Below, piece after piece: positions 27,116 through 37,501 of a stretch of DNA of 64,000 nucleotides. The stretch comes from Trabulsiella guamensis ATCC 49490 (GTDB taxonomy: Bacteria; Pseudomonadota; Gammaproteobacteria; Enterobacterales; Enterobacteriaceae). The number at the start of each line of letters is the position of its first letter. The stretch's first letter is position 1. A program made the translations under genes and the position numbers. The DNA is taken from the NCBI RefSeq assembly GCF_000734965.1, contig NZ_JMTB01000039.1, forward strand, positions 18,583 through 82,582. The letters run 5' to 3'. The notes beneath the pieces were generated by a model, which saw only the letters and a list, made by a program, of their open reading frames with translations, had not been told where the DNA came from and ran no database searches.

Positions 27116-30100
27116 TTACCAGCTGTATTTCACCCCCAGCATGCCCTGGGTGTCGCTGTAGCCTTTGTCACCCATCTGCACGCCCACGTTGCCCCACACA
27201 CTCAGGCGGTCGTTCAGCTTGCCTTCCACACCGGTGCGGATTTCGCCCAGGTTGCGCGCGCCGTCACGGCTGACTTTCGTGCCATCCATCTTCACGCCAA
27301 AGGCTTCGGTGTTGTGGATCCAGTTCACTTCCACGAACGGCTGGAACTCACGCTGTTTACCGTCATCCATTTTGTGGTGACTGTTCAGGTACGTTCTCAC
27401 GCCGAGACGGGTCTGAATGTTGCCGTCGCCTTCCGTTTCGATGCGGGTGCCGTCATTGCGGGTGTGCGTTTTATCCTTCACGCCCATCCAGGTGACCTGC
27501 GCCTGCGGCTGCACATACCAGGTGTTCAGCGTGCCCTGGCTGCCGGAGAACTCTCCGGCTTTCAGGGTGTAACCGGCTTCCAGCGAGGCGGTGAGTCCTT
27601 TTGACTTGTACTCATCGCTGTCACGGTTTTCTGCGGTCACGCTGCTGTCGAACCAGTTGTACAGCATCCAGCTGTCGACATACGCCCCGGTTTTGTCCGC
27701 GTCATTCTGGTACCAGGTACCGTACAGACCGGCACTGTAACCACTGACACGGCCGTCAGAGTCGTAACCGGCACGGTCACTGCGGGTGTTGCTGTGCTCA
27801 TTCGCATAGCCCCCCATCACGCCCAGATGCCAGCGGTCGAGGCCGTCGGAACTCCACTGTGCGATGTCGCCGCCCAGCTGCAGCACGTAGCGGTTGCTCT
27901 GTGTTTTCAGCTGGCCGTCACTGGCAGAGGAACGCTCGTGACCGCCGACGTGACGCATCCACATGCTGGTGGCGTTACCGTCACCGTTACGCAGGGCGTC
28001 GGTGTACTGCGGTTCACCGAGACGGTCGTGCAGGCGGTGGTTAAACAGCGTGTTGGCTGCCGCGATATTGCTGATATAACTGCCCGCTTCCGGACGCAGT
28101 GCGTCAGGGGCGGTCGGGTCAACCACCGGCGGTTTCACCGGGGGTTTAACCGGGTCGACCGGGTCAACCGGGTCTGTCGGGTCATCCGCCGGCGGGATAC
28201 TGCCTTTCCATTTACTGGTCAGGTACCAGTTCTTCGCCGCATCTCCCGTGCCTTTCGCCAGCGCATAGACATAGGCACCTGCCTCAACCGTTCCGGTGGT
28301 CAGCGCGAAGCTGCCGTCAGAACTGCCGTCCACCTGGATGACCTCAATACCGTTCACCGTCTGTGCCCCGGTACCGCCGGTGTTGTTGACGCTGACGCGG
28401 GTGTTACCGGCCGTATTGCCGTGGACCGTCAGTTTGTCGGTCGGTGAGTCATCGCCCCCCAGTTCGGTGTTGAATGCCAGCAGACCGTTGTTACCGGTGT
28501 AGTTGCCGTTCACCGTCAGGGTGTTGCCCGGTACGTTGTCTGTGCGGGTCAGCAGGACAGCGCCGCTGTTGGTCAGGTTACCGCCCACCAGGAAGTCGTC
28601 CGTCTGCATGGTACCGCCCTGCATGACGTCGACATCCCCGGCGGTGCTGCCGTAACCGGTAAATCTGGCGCCGTCATACACGTTCACCTGCCCGCTCAGC
28701 AGGTCCACCGCAGAGGCGACGTCACTGCCGAGTGCCAGTTCCCCTTCGGTGATGTCGGTGGTACCGGTGTAGCTCACCATGTCCTGTACCAGCGTCAGGG
28801 TGCCGGTACCGGCTTTGGTCAGGTCGCCGCTGCCGCTGATGACATTATTATCAAGCGTCCAGTCGCTGTCCGTATTCACGGTCAGCAGACCGTTATCGTT
28901 GACGGATGCGGTACCGAGGTGGTTCTGTTCGCTGACGGTCAGGTTGCTGCCGTCATCAATGTTAAACAGACCACTGAAGCCGCTGTTGTCACCGGTGACG
29001 GTGGCGTTCGTGGCGTTCGTCGCGTCGACATGACCGGTGCCGCTGATGGCGTTCGCCAGCATGCCGGTCGCGCCGTCCAGTGTCAGGGTGCCTTCATCGG
29101 CAATATCACCGGTACCGGCGCCCTGCGCATCATCAATAACCACTTCCGCACCGCTGCTGATGGTGGTGGTGGCCGTCAGGCTGCTGTTGGCGCCACTAAT
29201 CGTCAGCACACCGCCGTCAACGTTCAGGTTACCGCTGCCGGTCAGGCTGCCGTTGCTGTAACCGCCGTTTGCCAGGTCCAGTGTGCCGCCGTGCATGTCG
29301 AGGACGGAACTGACATCGCCGGCCAGCATCCCCGCCACCTGCGCGGTGCCGTTGAGGTCGGCTTTCGCCCCGCTGTTCATCGCCAGTGTGGCGGTATCGC
29401 CCAGCGCGCCGTCAACGTCGGTACGCAGGGTACCGCTCAGCACGGTGGTGTCGCCGGTCCAGTCGTTGCCGCTGTTCGAGAGCGACAGCACGTCACTGCC
29501 CGTGGTGCTGACCGCCAGATTACCGCTGCCGGTGATGCGGGCGGACTGGTCCGCCGCCGCGCCGGTGGCACCCGGAGTGCCGTCAAGCGTCAGGGTCTGG
29601 TTCGCCAGCAGCTCCAGCTCTTTCAGACCGTAGTTGACATACAGGCCGTCCTGGCTGCCGGTGGCACCTGCGGTGGTCAGGCGATAGTCATACGTGCCTT
29701 TCGCCACCGTGCTGCCGCCCTGGGCGATATCCACCTGGGTGGCTGCCGTGATGGTGCTGCCGTTCTGGTCCACCAGGGCCAGGTTACCGCCGCTGCCGGT
29801 GACGGTGGTGGCACTGACCAGCCCCAGACCGATGTTGGCATCATCCTGGGTCATCAGCGACGAGGTGGTCGCCGTGTCATGCCCCGGGACATACGGGTCA
29901 GGAATGTTAATCTGCACCTTACCGCTGCCGGACGCATCCAGGGTGTTCACTGTCACATGGCTGGTTGCCACCCGTTCATCCGGTGCCGTACCGTTGAACT
30001 CCATTTCACCGCCGGCGAAGGTGAGACCGCCGATAGCCTGTTCACCGTCTGCCACCGTGGTGATGCTTCCGGTGTCGGCTTTCAGGGTCGCATTCGTCAT

Positions 30101-33100
30101 AGCGGTGGTGTTCAGACCGCCGAGTGCCAGCGTGGCATTGCTTAAATCCACGGTCCCGGCAAAGGCGCTGCCGGTGGTGGCGGCGAAGTCAAACGCGGCT
30201 CCGCTGTTGTCCACCTCAACCGTACCGGTGCCGGTCAGTTTATTGGCCAGTACCCGGTCAGCCGTACCGTTCACCGCCAGTACCGAGCCGGAATCGATGT
30301 CAAAGCCCGCGCCACCGGACGGTTTACCGCCGAGGGAATAACCATTATCCAGACTGAACAGCGAGCCGTTACGCAGGTTCACCTGGTTGTGGCTGTTGAT
30401 TTGTGCGCCGGTGCCGTCCATGTGGAAGCCCGCCGTCACGCCGTCAAACACCGCGGTTGCCGTACCGCTGCCGCCGTTCAGGGCGTTAAAGGTGTTGCCG
30501 TTGCCCAGAATGGTGACCGTATCGTTACCTGCGGAGCCACTGATGGTGTTCACGTCAGCACCCCTGGTCAGCAGCACGCTGTTGGTGCCGCTGCCGTTCA
30601 GCGCGATATTGCCGCCGACAGTACCGGCATTCACCGTGACCGCGTTGTTGCCACTGGTGGTGGTGATGTTGTTACTGACCGTACCGCTGTTAAACACCGT
30701 GCCGTTTGCCCCGCGCATCACCAGGTCGCCGTTGATGGTCCCGGCGTTGCCCGCCGTGGCTCCCGCCGCATTCATGGCCAGTGCCGGACTGCCGGACGCC
30801 GACGCGGTAATCACCCCGCTGGCCGTGTTGGTGAACGCAGTGGCATTTGCCGTATCGACTGTCGGTGCCGTGGCACTGGCCGAGGTCAGGGTGCCGCGGT
30901 TGGTGGCAGACGTCACGCTGTCACCCAGTTTCAGGGCAGAGCCGCCGGCGGCGTTACTCACGGTAATGCTCGCTGCCGTGTCCACGGTGCCGGTGGTGTT
31001 GGCATAAATCCCCGTACCGCCCGCACCGGTGACGTTAATGGCCAGGTCAGACGAGCCGGACAGGTCGAGGTCACCGGTGACAGGGTTACCGTCGAGGTCA
31101 TCAAATGCAATCCCGGTCCCCGCGCCACTGACGTTAATGGTGCCACTGTTGGTGCTGTTGATGGTGACCGCCGTGCGCACCCCGGCGCCGTTCGCCACAT
31201 CAATGGTGGTGTCGATCAGCTGCAGGTCGGTCAGGTTCGCGGCGTTCTCGATACCGTTACCGGTGGCGCCGGGCACATTGACAATGATGAGCGCATCCGT
31301 CACGTCGAGTCCGGTGGCACCCTGGCTTACCAGTACGCCATGCGCTGTCCCGCGGGCTTCAATGGTACCCACGCCGCTGCCCACCAGGTCCAGACTGCCG
31401 GCCGCCAGTTCAATGGCTGCCCGTCCGTCTGTCGCCAGCACGGTGCCGCTGTTGGTGATGGTGGAGCTCTGCCCCTGGTCACCGGCCCCGACATACAGGG
31501 CGGTGCCGTTCGCGGTGATATTGCCGCTGTTGTCAACCTCACCGCCGAGCACCCTGACGGCGGTGGAGTTATCACCGGTAAGCACCACATCGCCGCTGTT
31601 ATCCAGCACACCGCCATTTTTCGCAATAAAGGCGGTGGCTTTGTCCACGGCAGAGCTGATGGTCGCGGCGTTAATCAGGTCAGCGCCGGTACCGGTCTCT
31701 GACAGCGAGCCGTCATCCGCATAGGTGTTGCCGTCCACGATACCGGCGGTCGCCCCGGTGCCGGTCAGGTCAAGGATGGCACCGCTCGTGATGGTGGCAG
31801 AGGCCCCACCGGACGAAATCACGCCCGTGGCACCGGCACCGCTGATATCCAGGGTACTGCCGCTGCCGATAACCGCCGTGGTGTTCTCACCGGTGGCGTA
31901 CAGCGCGGTGGCATCCTTCCCGCTGGCGGCCACCTGAATGTCGCCGCCCATCGCCGCCCCGTCTTCCAGGCGGAACAGGGTGGAACGCTCACCGGACGCA
32001 TCCAGCACCGTACCGGTCGGGACATCCGTATTGATGGTGGAGCCGGCGCCGGAGATGGCAAACAGTATCTGGTCCGTCGCGGTGTCAGAGAAATCCGGGG
32101 TGGCGGTGCCGGAGAGGTTCACTGTCGCCCCGTCAGACGCCCGCACGCCGGTGGCGCCGTTGCCGTTCAGGGTCACGGTACCGCCGGTCATGTTAACTGT
32201 GGTTTTTGCACCACTGGCGATAATCCCGGTGGTGCGGTTAGCGACACTGCCACCGTTCAGCACAATATTCCCCGAGGTGTTGACCACGGTGGTGTTCGCA
32301 CCGGTCGCATCCTGCGCCACGATACCGGTACCGCCGGCACCGATGGTGATACTGCCGGTGTTATCCCCTCGGGCACCGGCTTCCACCAGCAGGCCGGTGG
32401 TGTCTTCACCGGTGAACACAATGTTCCCGGCGTTGCTGACTTCCGCCCCGTGACGGGCGATGTAACCGGTGACTGCATCCAGCGCGGAGTTCAGCGCCGC
32501 TTCCGTCACCAGAATGGTCCCGGTACCGAAGCCCGCGGCACCCGCTGCCAGTGCGGCGTTCGCCAGCACACCGGCTACCGGAGTGCCCAGCGCCTTACCG
32601 TTGATGTCATAACCCTGGCCGTCAGCAATCCCTGCAATCGCACCAGTGGCAGTCATATTGAGGGTGGCATTCGAGCTGATTTTGCCCTGCGCACCGCCCT
32701 GGATAACCACCCCGGTGGCATCCTGTCCGGACAGGTTAAGGGTCATGCCGCCGGAGTTAAAGGCGGAGACATTGCCGGATGCGGCATCCTTACCGTTAGC
32801 CACCACCGTGGTTGAACCCTGACCGGAGGCGGTCAGGACGGAAGCCGCACCGGCACCACCGGCGAAGTCAGCACCGCCGTCGACGCGGAACAGCACGGAG
32901 TCTTCCGTACTGACATCCTGTGCGCCGGTACCGTTGTTGGTGATGGAGGCCGTCGGGCCGTAGACGTAGTAACCGAGCTGGTTAGTGCCGTCATTAAAGT
33001 TCACCGCCCCGTTGCCGGAAATGGTGACGTTACCGCCGTTTTCGGCATAGGCACCGACCGCACCGTCACCGGTCAGGTTCAGTGCGCCGGTGAGTGTGGC

Positions 33101-35059
33101 TTTAGAGTTATTCGCCGTTGACCAGATACCGTAGTTGCGAAGGCCTGAGGAAGCAAACAGCGGACTCTCGCCAACATTGATGGTGCCGGAAGAAGACGCC
33201 AGCCCGCCGTCAAACACATACAGTCCAGTGCCGTTGGTGCCCTGAAGATTGATGGTCCCGCCATTGTTTACGGTACCGGAGGTGGCCTTACTGTAGATGG
33301 CAGCATTGCGCAACGGTGCGCTACCGGCAGCAACCGGGTAATTACCCTTGTCTGTAATCACACCATCCGCACCAACTGACACGTTAACACCGGTACCAGT
33401 CGCAACAATGCCATAACCCTGCTGTACACCTGTACCGATTATGATCTGTCCATCGTTTTTGGCTGTACCGGAACTGTTGACATAAAAACCGTAGGCACCG
33501 AACTGCTGTAATGTATCTGCACCGCCACGCGCAATTGGAGCAGATGTTGTGTCACTTGACTCCTTACGCCCAAGATAAATAACCCCGTCGGAGGCATTAA
33601 CGAATGTCCCTCCCGCTGTGACTGCTGCGGCAACTGGCCGACCACCGAACAACTGAGCCGTCGTGCCGATATTGATCGCGCCGTTGTTGATACCGGTCGC
33701 ACCATCCCCGACGTTCATCCAGGTTCTGTTGGATATGTATCCCGAGGTCGTTGATCCCGTCCAGCCTGACAGGTTAACGACACCATTGTTAACATATGTA
33801 GTCCCGGCACCGCTGATTGAATCGGGGGAGTGTTCGTTAGTCGTCAGCATATTTTCAACGCCGTTATTCACCAGCGTTGCACCGCTCAGACCGACCAGAG
33901 TATTGTTCATCCAGTAGGCACCCGCATTGATCGTGCCGTTATTTACATATTTAGCACCGTTACTGATCCTTGCCAGAGCCGTACCCTGGCTATGCATAGT
34001 TACACTTGCACCAGGATTAATACTGATTGTGGAATCAGGGCCGTCCGCAGCAAGGCCGATCCGGTCACCCACAGGAATGAGCGCCGGGTCATCAGCGGTA
34101 AACGGCGCTTCCTGAGGGTTATATGTCCATGTCTCCGTTGTTACTGTATAAGCCTGCCTAAACGCACTGTTATACGCTGCCTGCGCTGCAACACCCACAC
34201 CCAACTCGCCTGCAGTAAGTGCCTGCTTTAACCATGAGTTATACGCCTGAAAATCATCTATATTATTGACTGTCTGATTCACCTGCGAGCCGTCAGCCAA
34301 TGTGACCGTGAATGTGCCATTAAATGTAACTATATTTGAAGAAACCGTCTTCGATTCCAGTTCGTCGGATGTTAGTGCAGAGGTATTATCGGCAAATTGA
34401 AATGTCAGATTCTGCGAATTAATGTTCGCCGTTCCATTCGTCACATTGACAAATATTGTATTTTTTGTAGTTTTGTCTCCCGCAGTTCCGCTTGCATTCA
34501 GGTTAAATGTACCGCCACCAGAAACGTCCGCGATTTGCGCGTCAACAAATGGGCCGCTTCCCTCTGGGTTTGGAACGTAAATAACCATACCAGGGACTCC
34601 TGGCGTGTTAATTTTAATTTGGCTGTTATCGAAGGTGCTGACCACCAGTGAAATATTAGTTGATGGATCCGTAACCAGAACACCGGCAGATTGTGCACCG
34701 GTACTCATAGTGAACATTCCTGTTGGATCGGAACCGGAGATAATGCCCCCCGCGTCCCATGCGGCCTGGATGGAAGGATAGCCGTATTTATTAATACCTG
34801 TTGAACCGGTGAATTGAATGCTACCATCCAGACTGTACGTCCCGTTATCAGTGACATTCATGGTCTGCCCGGCATTATTAGCAGTTTCCGGTGTATATGT
34901 GGCAGCAGTTGCAAATACTCCCGCTGACAGCGCAGCTATCAAACCTGCAGCCTTCACTGACTTACTGACTGCTCTTTTAATTCTGGCGCGTCCGAACTCA
35001 GAGGTTACCACCCACTGCATCAGGGTACTGTTCCAGATAACACGATAGATTTTGTTCAT
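27116..35059 (-). CDS. Giant type V autotransporter adhesin with ESPR signal peptide
   Basis: 2,647 residues from the ATG at 35059, chosen because it opens the extended signal peptide region (MNKIYRVIWNSTLMQWVVTS...) and ends near GVFATAA. The passenger (about 55-2280) consists of Gly/Thr/Asn/Ala-rich beta-helix repeats (patterns like NNGTINxG, GNGATGV, SGSGNLxV). A Pro/Asp/Val linker (DPTDPVDPVDPVKPP, near 2315) leads to a C-terminal barrel (about 2360-2647) ending GMLGVKYSW. The first 600 residues are encoded by AT-richer DNA than the rest. The gene lies between an Hha-like gene and icd. Likely surface adhesion or biofilm role; ligand unknown. Confidence 0.92.
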   Translation of the reverse strand: MNKIYRVIWNSTLMQWVVTSEFGRARIKRAVSKSVKAAGLIAALSAGVFATAATYTPETANNAGQTMNVTDNGTYSLDGSIQFTGSTGINKYGYPSIQAAWDAGGIISGSDPTGMFTMSTGAQSAGVLVTDPSTNISLVVSTFDNSQIKINTPGVPGMVIYVPNPEGSGPFVDAQIADVSGGGTFNLNASGTAGDKTTKNTIFVNVTNGTANINSQNLTFQFADNTSALTSDELESKTVSSNIVTFNGTFTVTLADGSQVNQTVNNIDDFQAYNSWLKQALTAGELGVGVAAQAAYNSAFRQAYTVTTETWTYNPQEAPFTADDPALIPVGDRIGLAADGPDSTISINPGASVTMHSQGTALARISNGAKYVNNGTINAGAYWMNNTLVGLSGATLVNNGVENMLTTNEHSPDSISGAGTTYVNNGVVNLSGWTGSTTSGYISNRTWMNVGDGATGINNGAINIGTTAQLFGGRPVAAAVTAGGTFVNASDGVIYLGRKESSDTTSAPIARGGADTLQQFGAYGFYVNSSGTAKNDGQIIIGTGVQQGYGIVATGTGVNVSVGADGVITDKGNYPVAAGSAPLRNAAIYSKATSGTVNNGGTINLQGTNGTGLYVFDGGLASSSGTINVGESPLFASSGLRNYGIWSTANNSKATLTGALNLTGDGAVGAYAENGGNVTISGNGAVNFNDGTNQLGYYVYGPTASITNNGTGAQDVSTEDSVLFRVDGGADFAGGAGAASVLTASGQGSTTVVANGKDAASGNVSAFNSGGMTLNLSGQDATGVVIQGGAQGKISSNATLNMTATGAIAGIADGQGYDINGKALGTPVAGVLANAALAAGAAGFGTGTILVTEAALNSALDAVTGYIARHGAEVSNAGNIVFTGEDTTGLLVEAGARGDNTGSITIGAGGTGIVAQDATGANTTVVNTSGNIVLNGGSVANRTTGIIASGAKTTVNMTGGTVTLNGNGATGVRASDGATVNLSGTATPDFSDTATDQILFAISGAGSTINTDVPTGTVLDASGERSTLFRLEDGAAMGGDIQVAASGKDATALYATGENTTAVIGSGSTLDISGAGATGVISSGGASATITSGAILDLTGTGATAGIVDGNTYADDGSLSETGTGADLINAATISSAVDKATAFIAKNGGVLDNSGDVVLTGDNSTAVRVLGGEVDNSGNITANGTALYVGAGDQGQSSTITNSGTVLATDGRAAIELAAGSLDLVGSGVGTIEARGTAHGVLVSQGATGLDVTDALIIVNVPGATGNGIENAANLTDLQLIDTTIDVANGAGVRTAVTINSTNSGTINVSGAGTGIAFDDLDGNPVTGDLDLSGSSDLAINVTGAGGTGIYANTTGTVDTAASITVSNAAGGSALKLGDSVTSATNRGTLTSASATAPTVDTANATAFTNTASGVITASASGSPALAMNAAGATAGNAGTINGDLVMRGANGTVFNSGTVSNNITTTSGNNAVTVNAGTVGGNIALNGSGTNSVLLTRGADVNTISGSAGNDTVTILGNGNTFNALNGGSGTATAVFDGVTAGFHMDGTGAQINSHNQVNLRNGSLFSLDNGYSLGGKPSGGAGFDIDSGSVLAVNGTADRVLANKLTGTGTVEVDNSGAAFDFAATTGSAFAGTVDLSNATLALGGLNTTAMTNATLKADTGSITTVADGEQAIGGLTFAGGEMEFNGTAPDERVATSHVTVNTLDASGSGKVQINIPDPYVPGHDTATTSSLMTQDDANIGLGLVSATTVTGSGGNLALVDQNGSTITAATQVDIAQGGSTVAKGTYDYRLTTAGATGSQDGLYVNYGLKELELLANQTLTLDGTPGATGAAADQSARITGSGNLAVSTTGSDVLSLSNSGNDWTGDTTVLSGTLRTDVDGALGDTATLAMNSGAKADLNGTAQVAGMLAGDVSSVLDMHGGTLDLANGGYSNGSLTGSGNLNVDGGVLTISGANSSLTATTTISSGAEVVIDDAQGAGTGDIADEGTLTLDGATGMLANAISGTGHVDATNATNATVTGDNSGFSGLFNIDDGSNLTVSEQNHLGTASVNDNGLLTVNTDSDWTLDNNVISGSGDLTKAGTGTLTLVQDMVSYTGTTDITEGELALGSDVASAVDLLSGQVNVYDGARFTGYGSTAGDVDVMQGGTMQTDDFLVGGNLTNSGAVLLTRTDNVPGNTLTVNGNYTGNNGLLAFNTELGGDDSPTDKLTVHGNTAGNTRVSVNNTGGTGAQTVNGIEVIQVDGSSDGSFALTTGTVEAGAYVYALAKGTGDAAKNWYLTSKWKGSIPPADDPTDPVDPVDPVKPPVKPPVVDPTAPDALRPEAGSYISNIAAANTLFNHRLHDRLGEPQYTDALRNGDGNATSMWMRHVGGHERSSASDGQLKTQSNRYVLQLGGDIAQWSSDGLDRWHLGVMGGYANEHSNTRSDRAGYDSDGRVSGYSAGLYGTWYQNDADKTGAYVDSWMLYNWFDSSVTAENRDSDEYKSKGLTASLEAGYTLKAGEFSGSQGTLNTWYVQPQAQVTWMGVKDKTHTRNDGTRIETEGDGNIQTRLGVRTYLNSHHKMDDGKQREFQPFVEVNWIHNTEAFGVKMDGTKVSRDGARNLGEIRTGVEGKLNDRLSVWGNVGVQMGDKGYSDTQGMLGVKYSW

Positions 35060-36030
35060 ATTGCACGCTCGTAAAATAATAGGCTTCCTGCCTGTTTCAT
35101 TATTGTTATTAAAATTAAACAGAATCGACAGGCCTGTTTTGTTAAAAAAAAGCAACACCATCCCTTTCAGAAAATATTTCCGAAATACGTACTTAACAGA
35201 ATGATAACTACCATTGAGTGCGGTGGTTTATTTAATCCCTCCATGTATTACTGCCATGGATAAATCAATAAATGCTATTGAGAAGTTATTTTCGGGGAAG
35301 GCATCCTGTCGGGCGTCGCCAGGAAACATAACTATCCACAAGAAATCGTTACAGCCCCTGTGAAACTTGCTTATCCTGAGAATGTTTCACATCGCCAGAC
35401 AATTCCTTATAAAAATACCCTAACAGAACAAAAGTAAGAATTTATCTGAAAGAAACCTCCGCTACCTGCATGCAGTTAACCAGCATGTCAGCCATAGTGG
35501 GACATTGTTTAGTAAAGGCTCCTTATATTTATGTCCAGATGCAGTTTTGCACTGCACTAAAAACAAGTCAATATAGGGAAATCTGGCGAGTAAAATATTA
35601 ATAAGGCTTCTAAATTACCCGCCTTCATAAATTCTTAGTAATACTTATTTTTGTTCCTGGATTTATCGCTACTTACATGAAAAACACCCTTTATCTTTAA
35701 GATGGCCTCTCATTTATTTAAGAATTTATAACAGATTTAATACCCTGCTAATTATTTTAGTGACAGCACTTTTTGCTAAACTTTCAATGTTATAAATATG
35801 CTACTGAATAGTATCCCTCTGTTTTCATATGATTATTTAAATTCACCTTCCATGACACTATTCCCTTAATACCCTGTCGGACAGCACCAAAAGCCTCTAA
35901 TATGCTGAACCAAAAGGAGACTCTCCGGTTGCCCCTACGATTCTTGAAGCATGACTGTGGTTACATGAAGCCCACCTGCCGGATACCATGCGTTCATAAG
36001 AGATTATGGATAGATTTTCTTGAGGACAGA
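35060..36030. other. Long AT-rich intergenic region upstream of the autotransporter
   Basis: About 970 bases without a supported gene. It is strongly AT-rich, as expected for H-NS-bound regulatory DNA of a transferred gene, and should contain the autotransporter promoter. A 54-codon plus-strand frame from about 35900 lacks a ribosome binding site and homology. Confidence 0.6.
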
Positions 36031-36057
36031 AAAAAAGGGAGCCGATTGGCTCCCTTT
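36031..36057 (-). terminator. icd terminator
   Basis: AAAGGGAGCC-GATT-GGCTCCCTTT with a T-run on the minus strand (TTTTTT, C), 23 bases after the icd stop. Confidence 0.9.
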
Positions 36058-36079
36058 CGCATTTAACCCAGTAACTGGA

Positions 36080-37330
36080 TTACATGTTCGCGATAATCGC
36101 GTCACCAAACTCTGAACATTTCAGCAGTTTAGCGCCTTCCATCAGACGTTCAAAATCGTAGGTCACGGTTTTGGCCGCGATGGCCCCTTCCATACCTTTC
36201 ACGATCAGGTCTGCAGCTTCGAACCATTCCATGTGGCGCAGCATCATCTCTGCGGAAAGGATAACGGACCCCGGGTTCACTTTATCCTGACCGGCATACT
36301 TCGGTGCAGTACCGTGGGTCGCTTCGAACAGTGCGCATTCGTCACCGATGTTTGCGCCCGGTGCGATACCGATACCGCCAACCTGCGCCGCCAGAGCGTC
36401 GGAGATGTAGTCGCCGTTAAGGTTCATACAGGCAATGACGTCATATTCTGCCGGACGCAGCAGGATCTGCTGCAGGAAGGCATCAGCGATAACGTCTTTG
36501 ATGATGATCTCTTTCCCGGTTCTCGGGTTCTTGATTTTCTGCCACGGGCCGCCGTCAATCAGTTCGCCGCCGAATTCTTCGCGAGCAAGCTGGTAACCCC
36601 AGTCTTTGAACGCGCCTTCGGTGAACTTCATGATGTTGCCTTTATGTACCAGCGTGACAGAGTCACGGTCATTCGCGATCGCATATTCGATAGCCGCGCG
36701 AACCAGACGCTTGGTCCCTTCTTCAGAGCACGGCTTGATGCCAATACCGCAATGCTCAGGGAAGCGAATTTTCTTCACGCCCATCTCTTCACGCAGGAAT
36801 TTGATCACTTTTTCCGCGTCAGCGCTGTCAGCTTTCCATTCAATACCAGCATAAATATCTTCAGCGTTTTCACGGAAGATAACCATGTCGGTCAGTTCCG
36901 GATGTTTTACCGGGCTTGGGGTGCCCTGGTAGTAACGAACCGGACGCAGGCAAACATACAGATCAAGCTCCTGACGCAGCGCAACGTTCAGGGAACGAAT
37001 ACCACCACCGACTGGGGTGGTCAGCGGGCCTTTGATGGCAACGCGATAGTCACGAATCAGATCAAGCGTTTCAGGCGGGAGCCAGACGTCCTGGCCGTAA
37101 ATTTTGGTGGATTTTTCACCGGTGTAAATTTCCATCCAGGAAATTTTACGCTCGCCTTTATAGGCTTTCTCGACAGCGGCATCCACCACTTTCAGCATCG
37201 CCGGGGTAACATCAACGCCGATGCCATCGCCTTCAATAAACGGGATAATCGGGTTGTGAGGGACGTTGAGTTTGCCGTTTTGCAGGGTGATTTTCTGGCC
37301 TTCCGCCGGAACAACTACTTTGCTTTCCAT
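36080..37330 (-). CDS. icd: Isocitrate dehydrogenase [NADP+]
   Basis: 416 residues from the ATG at 37330 (an upstream frame start at 37402 is ignored). TCA-cycle enzyme: isocitrate to 2-oxoglutarate, cytoplasmic. The AceK phosphorylation site Ser113 is present in [13 protein letters not shown]. The signature [20 protein letters not shown] and the C-terminal [12 protein letters not shown] are intact. In E. coli the 3' end of icd is the attachment site of phages e14 and 21; here it is complete and followed by a normal terminator. Confidence 0.97.
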   Translation of the reverse strand: MESKVVVPAEGQKITLQNGKLNVPHNPIIPFIEGDGIGVDVTPAMLKVVDAAVEKAYKGERKISWMEIYTGEKSTKIYGQDVWLPPETLDLIRDYRVAIKGPLTTPVGGGIRSLNVALRQELDLYVCLRPVRYYQGTPSPVKHPELTDMVIFRENAEDIYAGIEWKADSADAEKVIKFLREEMGVKKIRFPEHCGIGIKPCSEEGTKRLVRAAIEYAIANDRDSVTLVHKGNIMKFTEGAFKDWGYQLAREEFGGELIDGGPWQKIKNPRTGKEIIIKDVIADAFLQQILLRPAEYDVIACMNLNGDYISDALAAQVGGIGIAPGANIGDECALFEATHGTAPKYAGQDKVNPGSVILSAEMMLRHMEWFEAADLIVKGMEGAIAAKTVTYDFERLMEGAKLLKCSEFGDAIIANM

Positions 37331-37501
37331 TAACCTCTCCTTCGAGCGCTTCTGGGTTTGCTCCTCCTTTCTCGCACCGCAGGCGCGGACAAGTTTGAGC
37401 AATATTTTTTGTTAATGATTTGTAATGGGCCTGTCAATACTACCTGAATGTTTGGCTCCATGAAAGGCATTCGTAATTAGGCTATAATGCGGCAATTGAC
37501 C

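Noticed and set aside
27165..34700. Many long plus-strand open frames opposite the autotransporter (up to 437 codons)
   Set aside because: They are shadows of a GC-rich repetitive gene, with low-complexity translations, no ribosome sites and no family resemblance.
35900..36064. 54-codon plus-strand frame before icd's terminator
   Set aside because: No ribosome site, runs into the icd terminator hairpin, and the translation is not protein-like.
36080..36120. Phage attachment site at the icd 3' end
   Set aside because: The icd end is intact with its normal terminator. No duplicated icd end, integrase or phage structural genes were seen in the adjacent zone.
36233..37333. 366-codon frame opposite icd
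   Set aside because: Antisense shadow of icd; no start signal or similarity.
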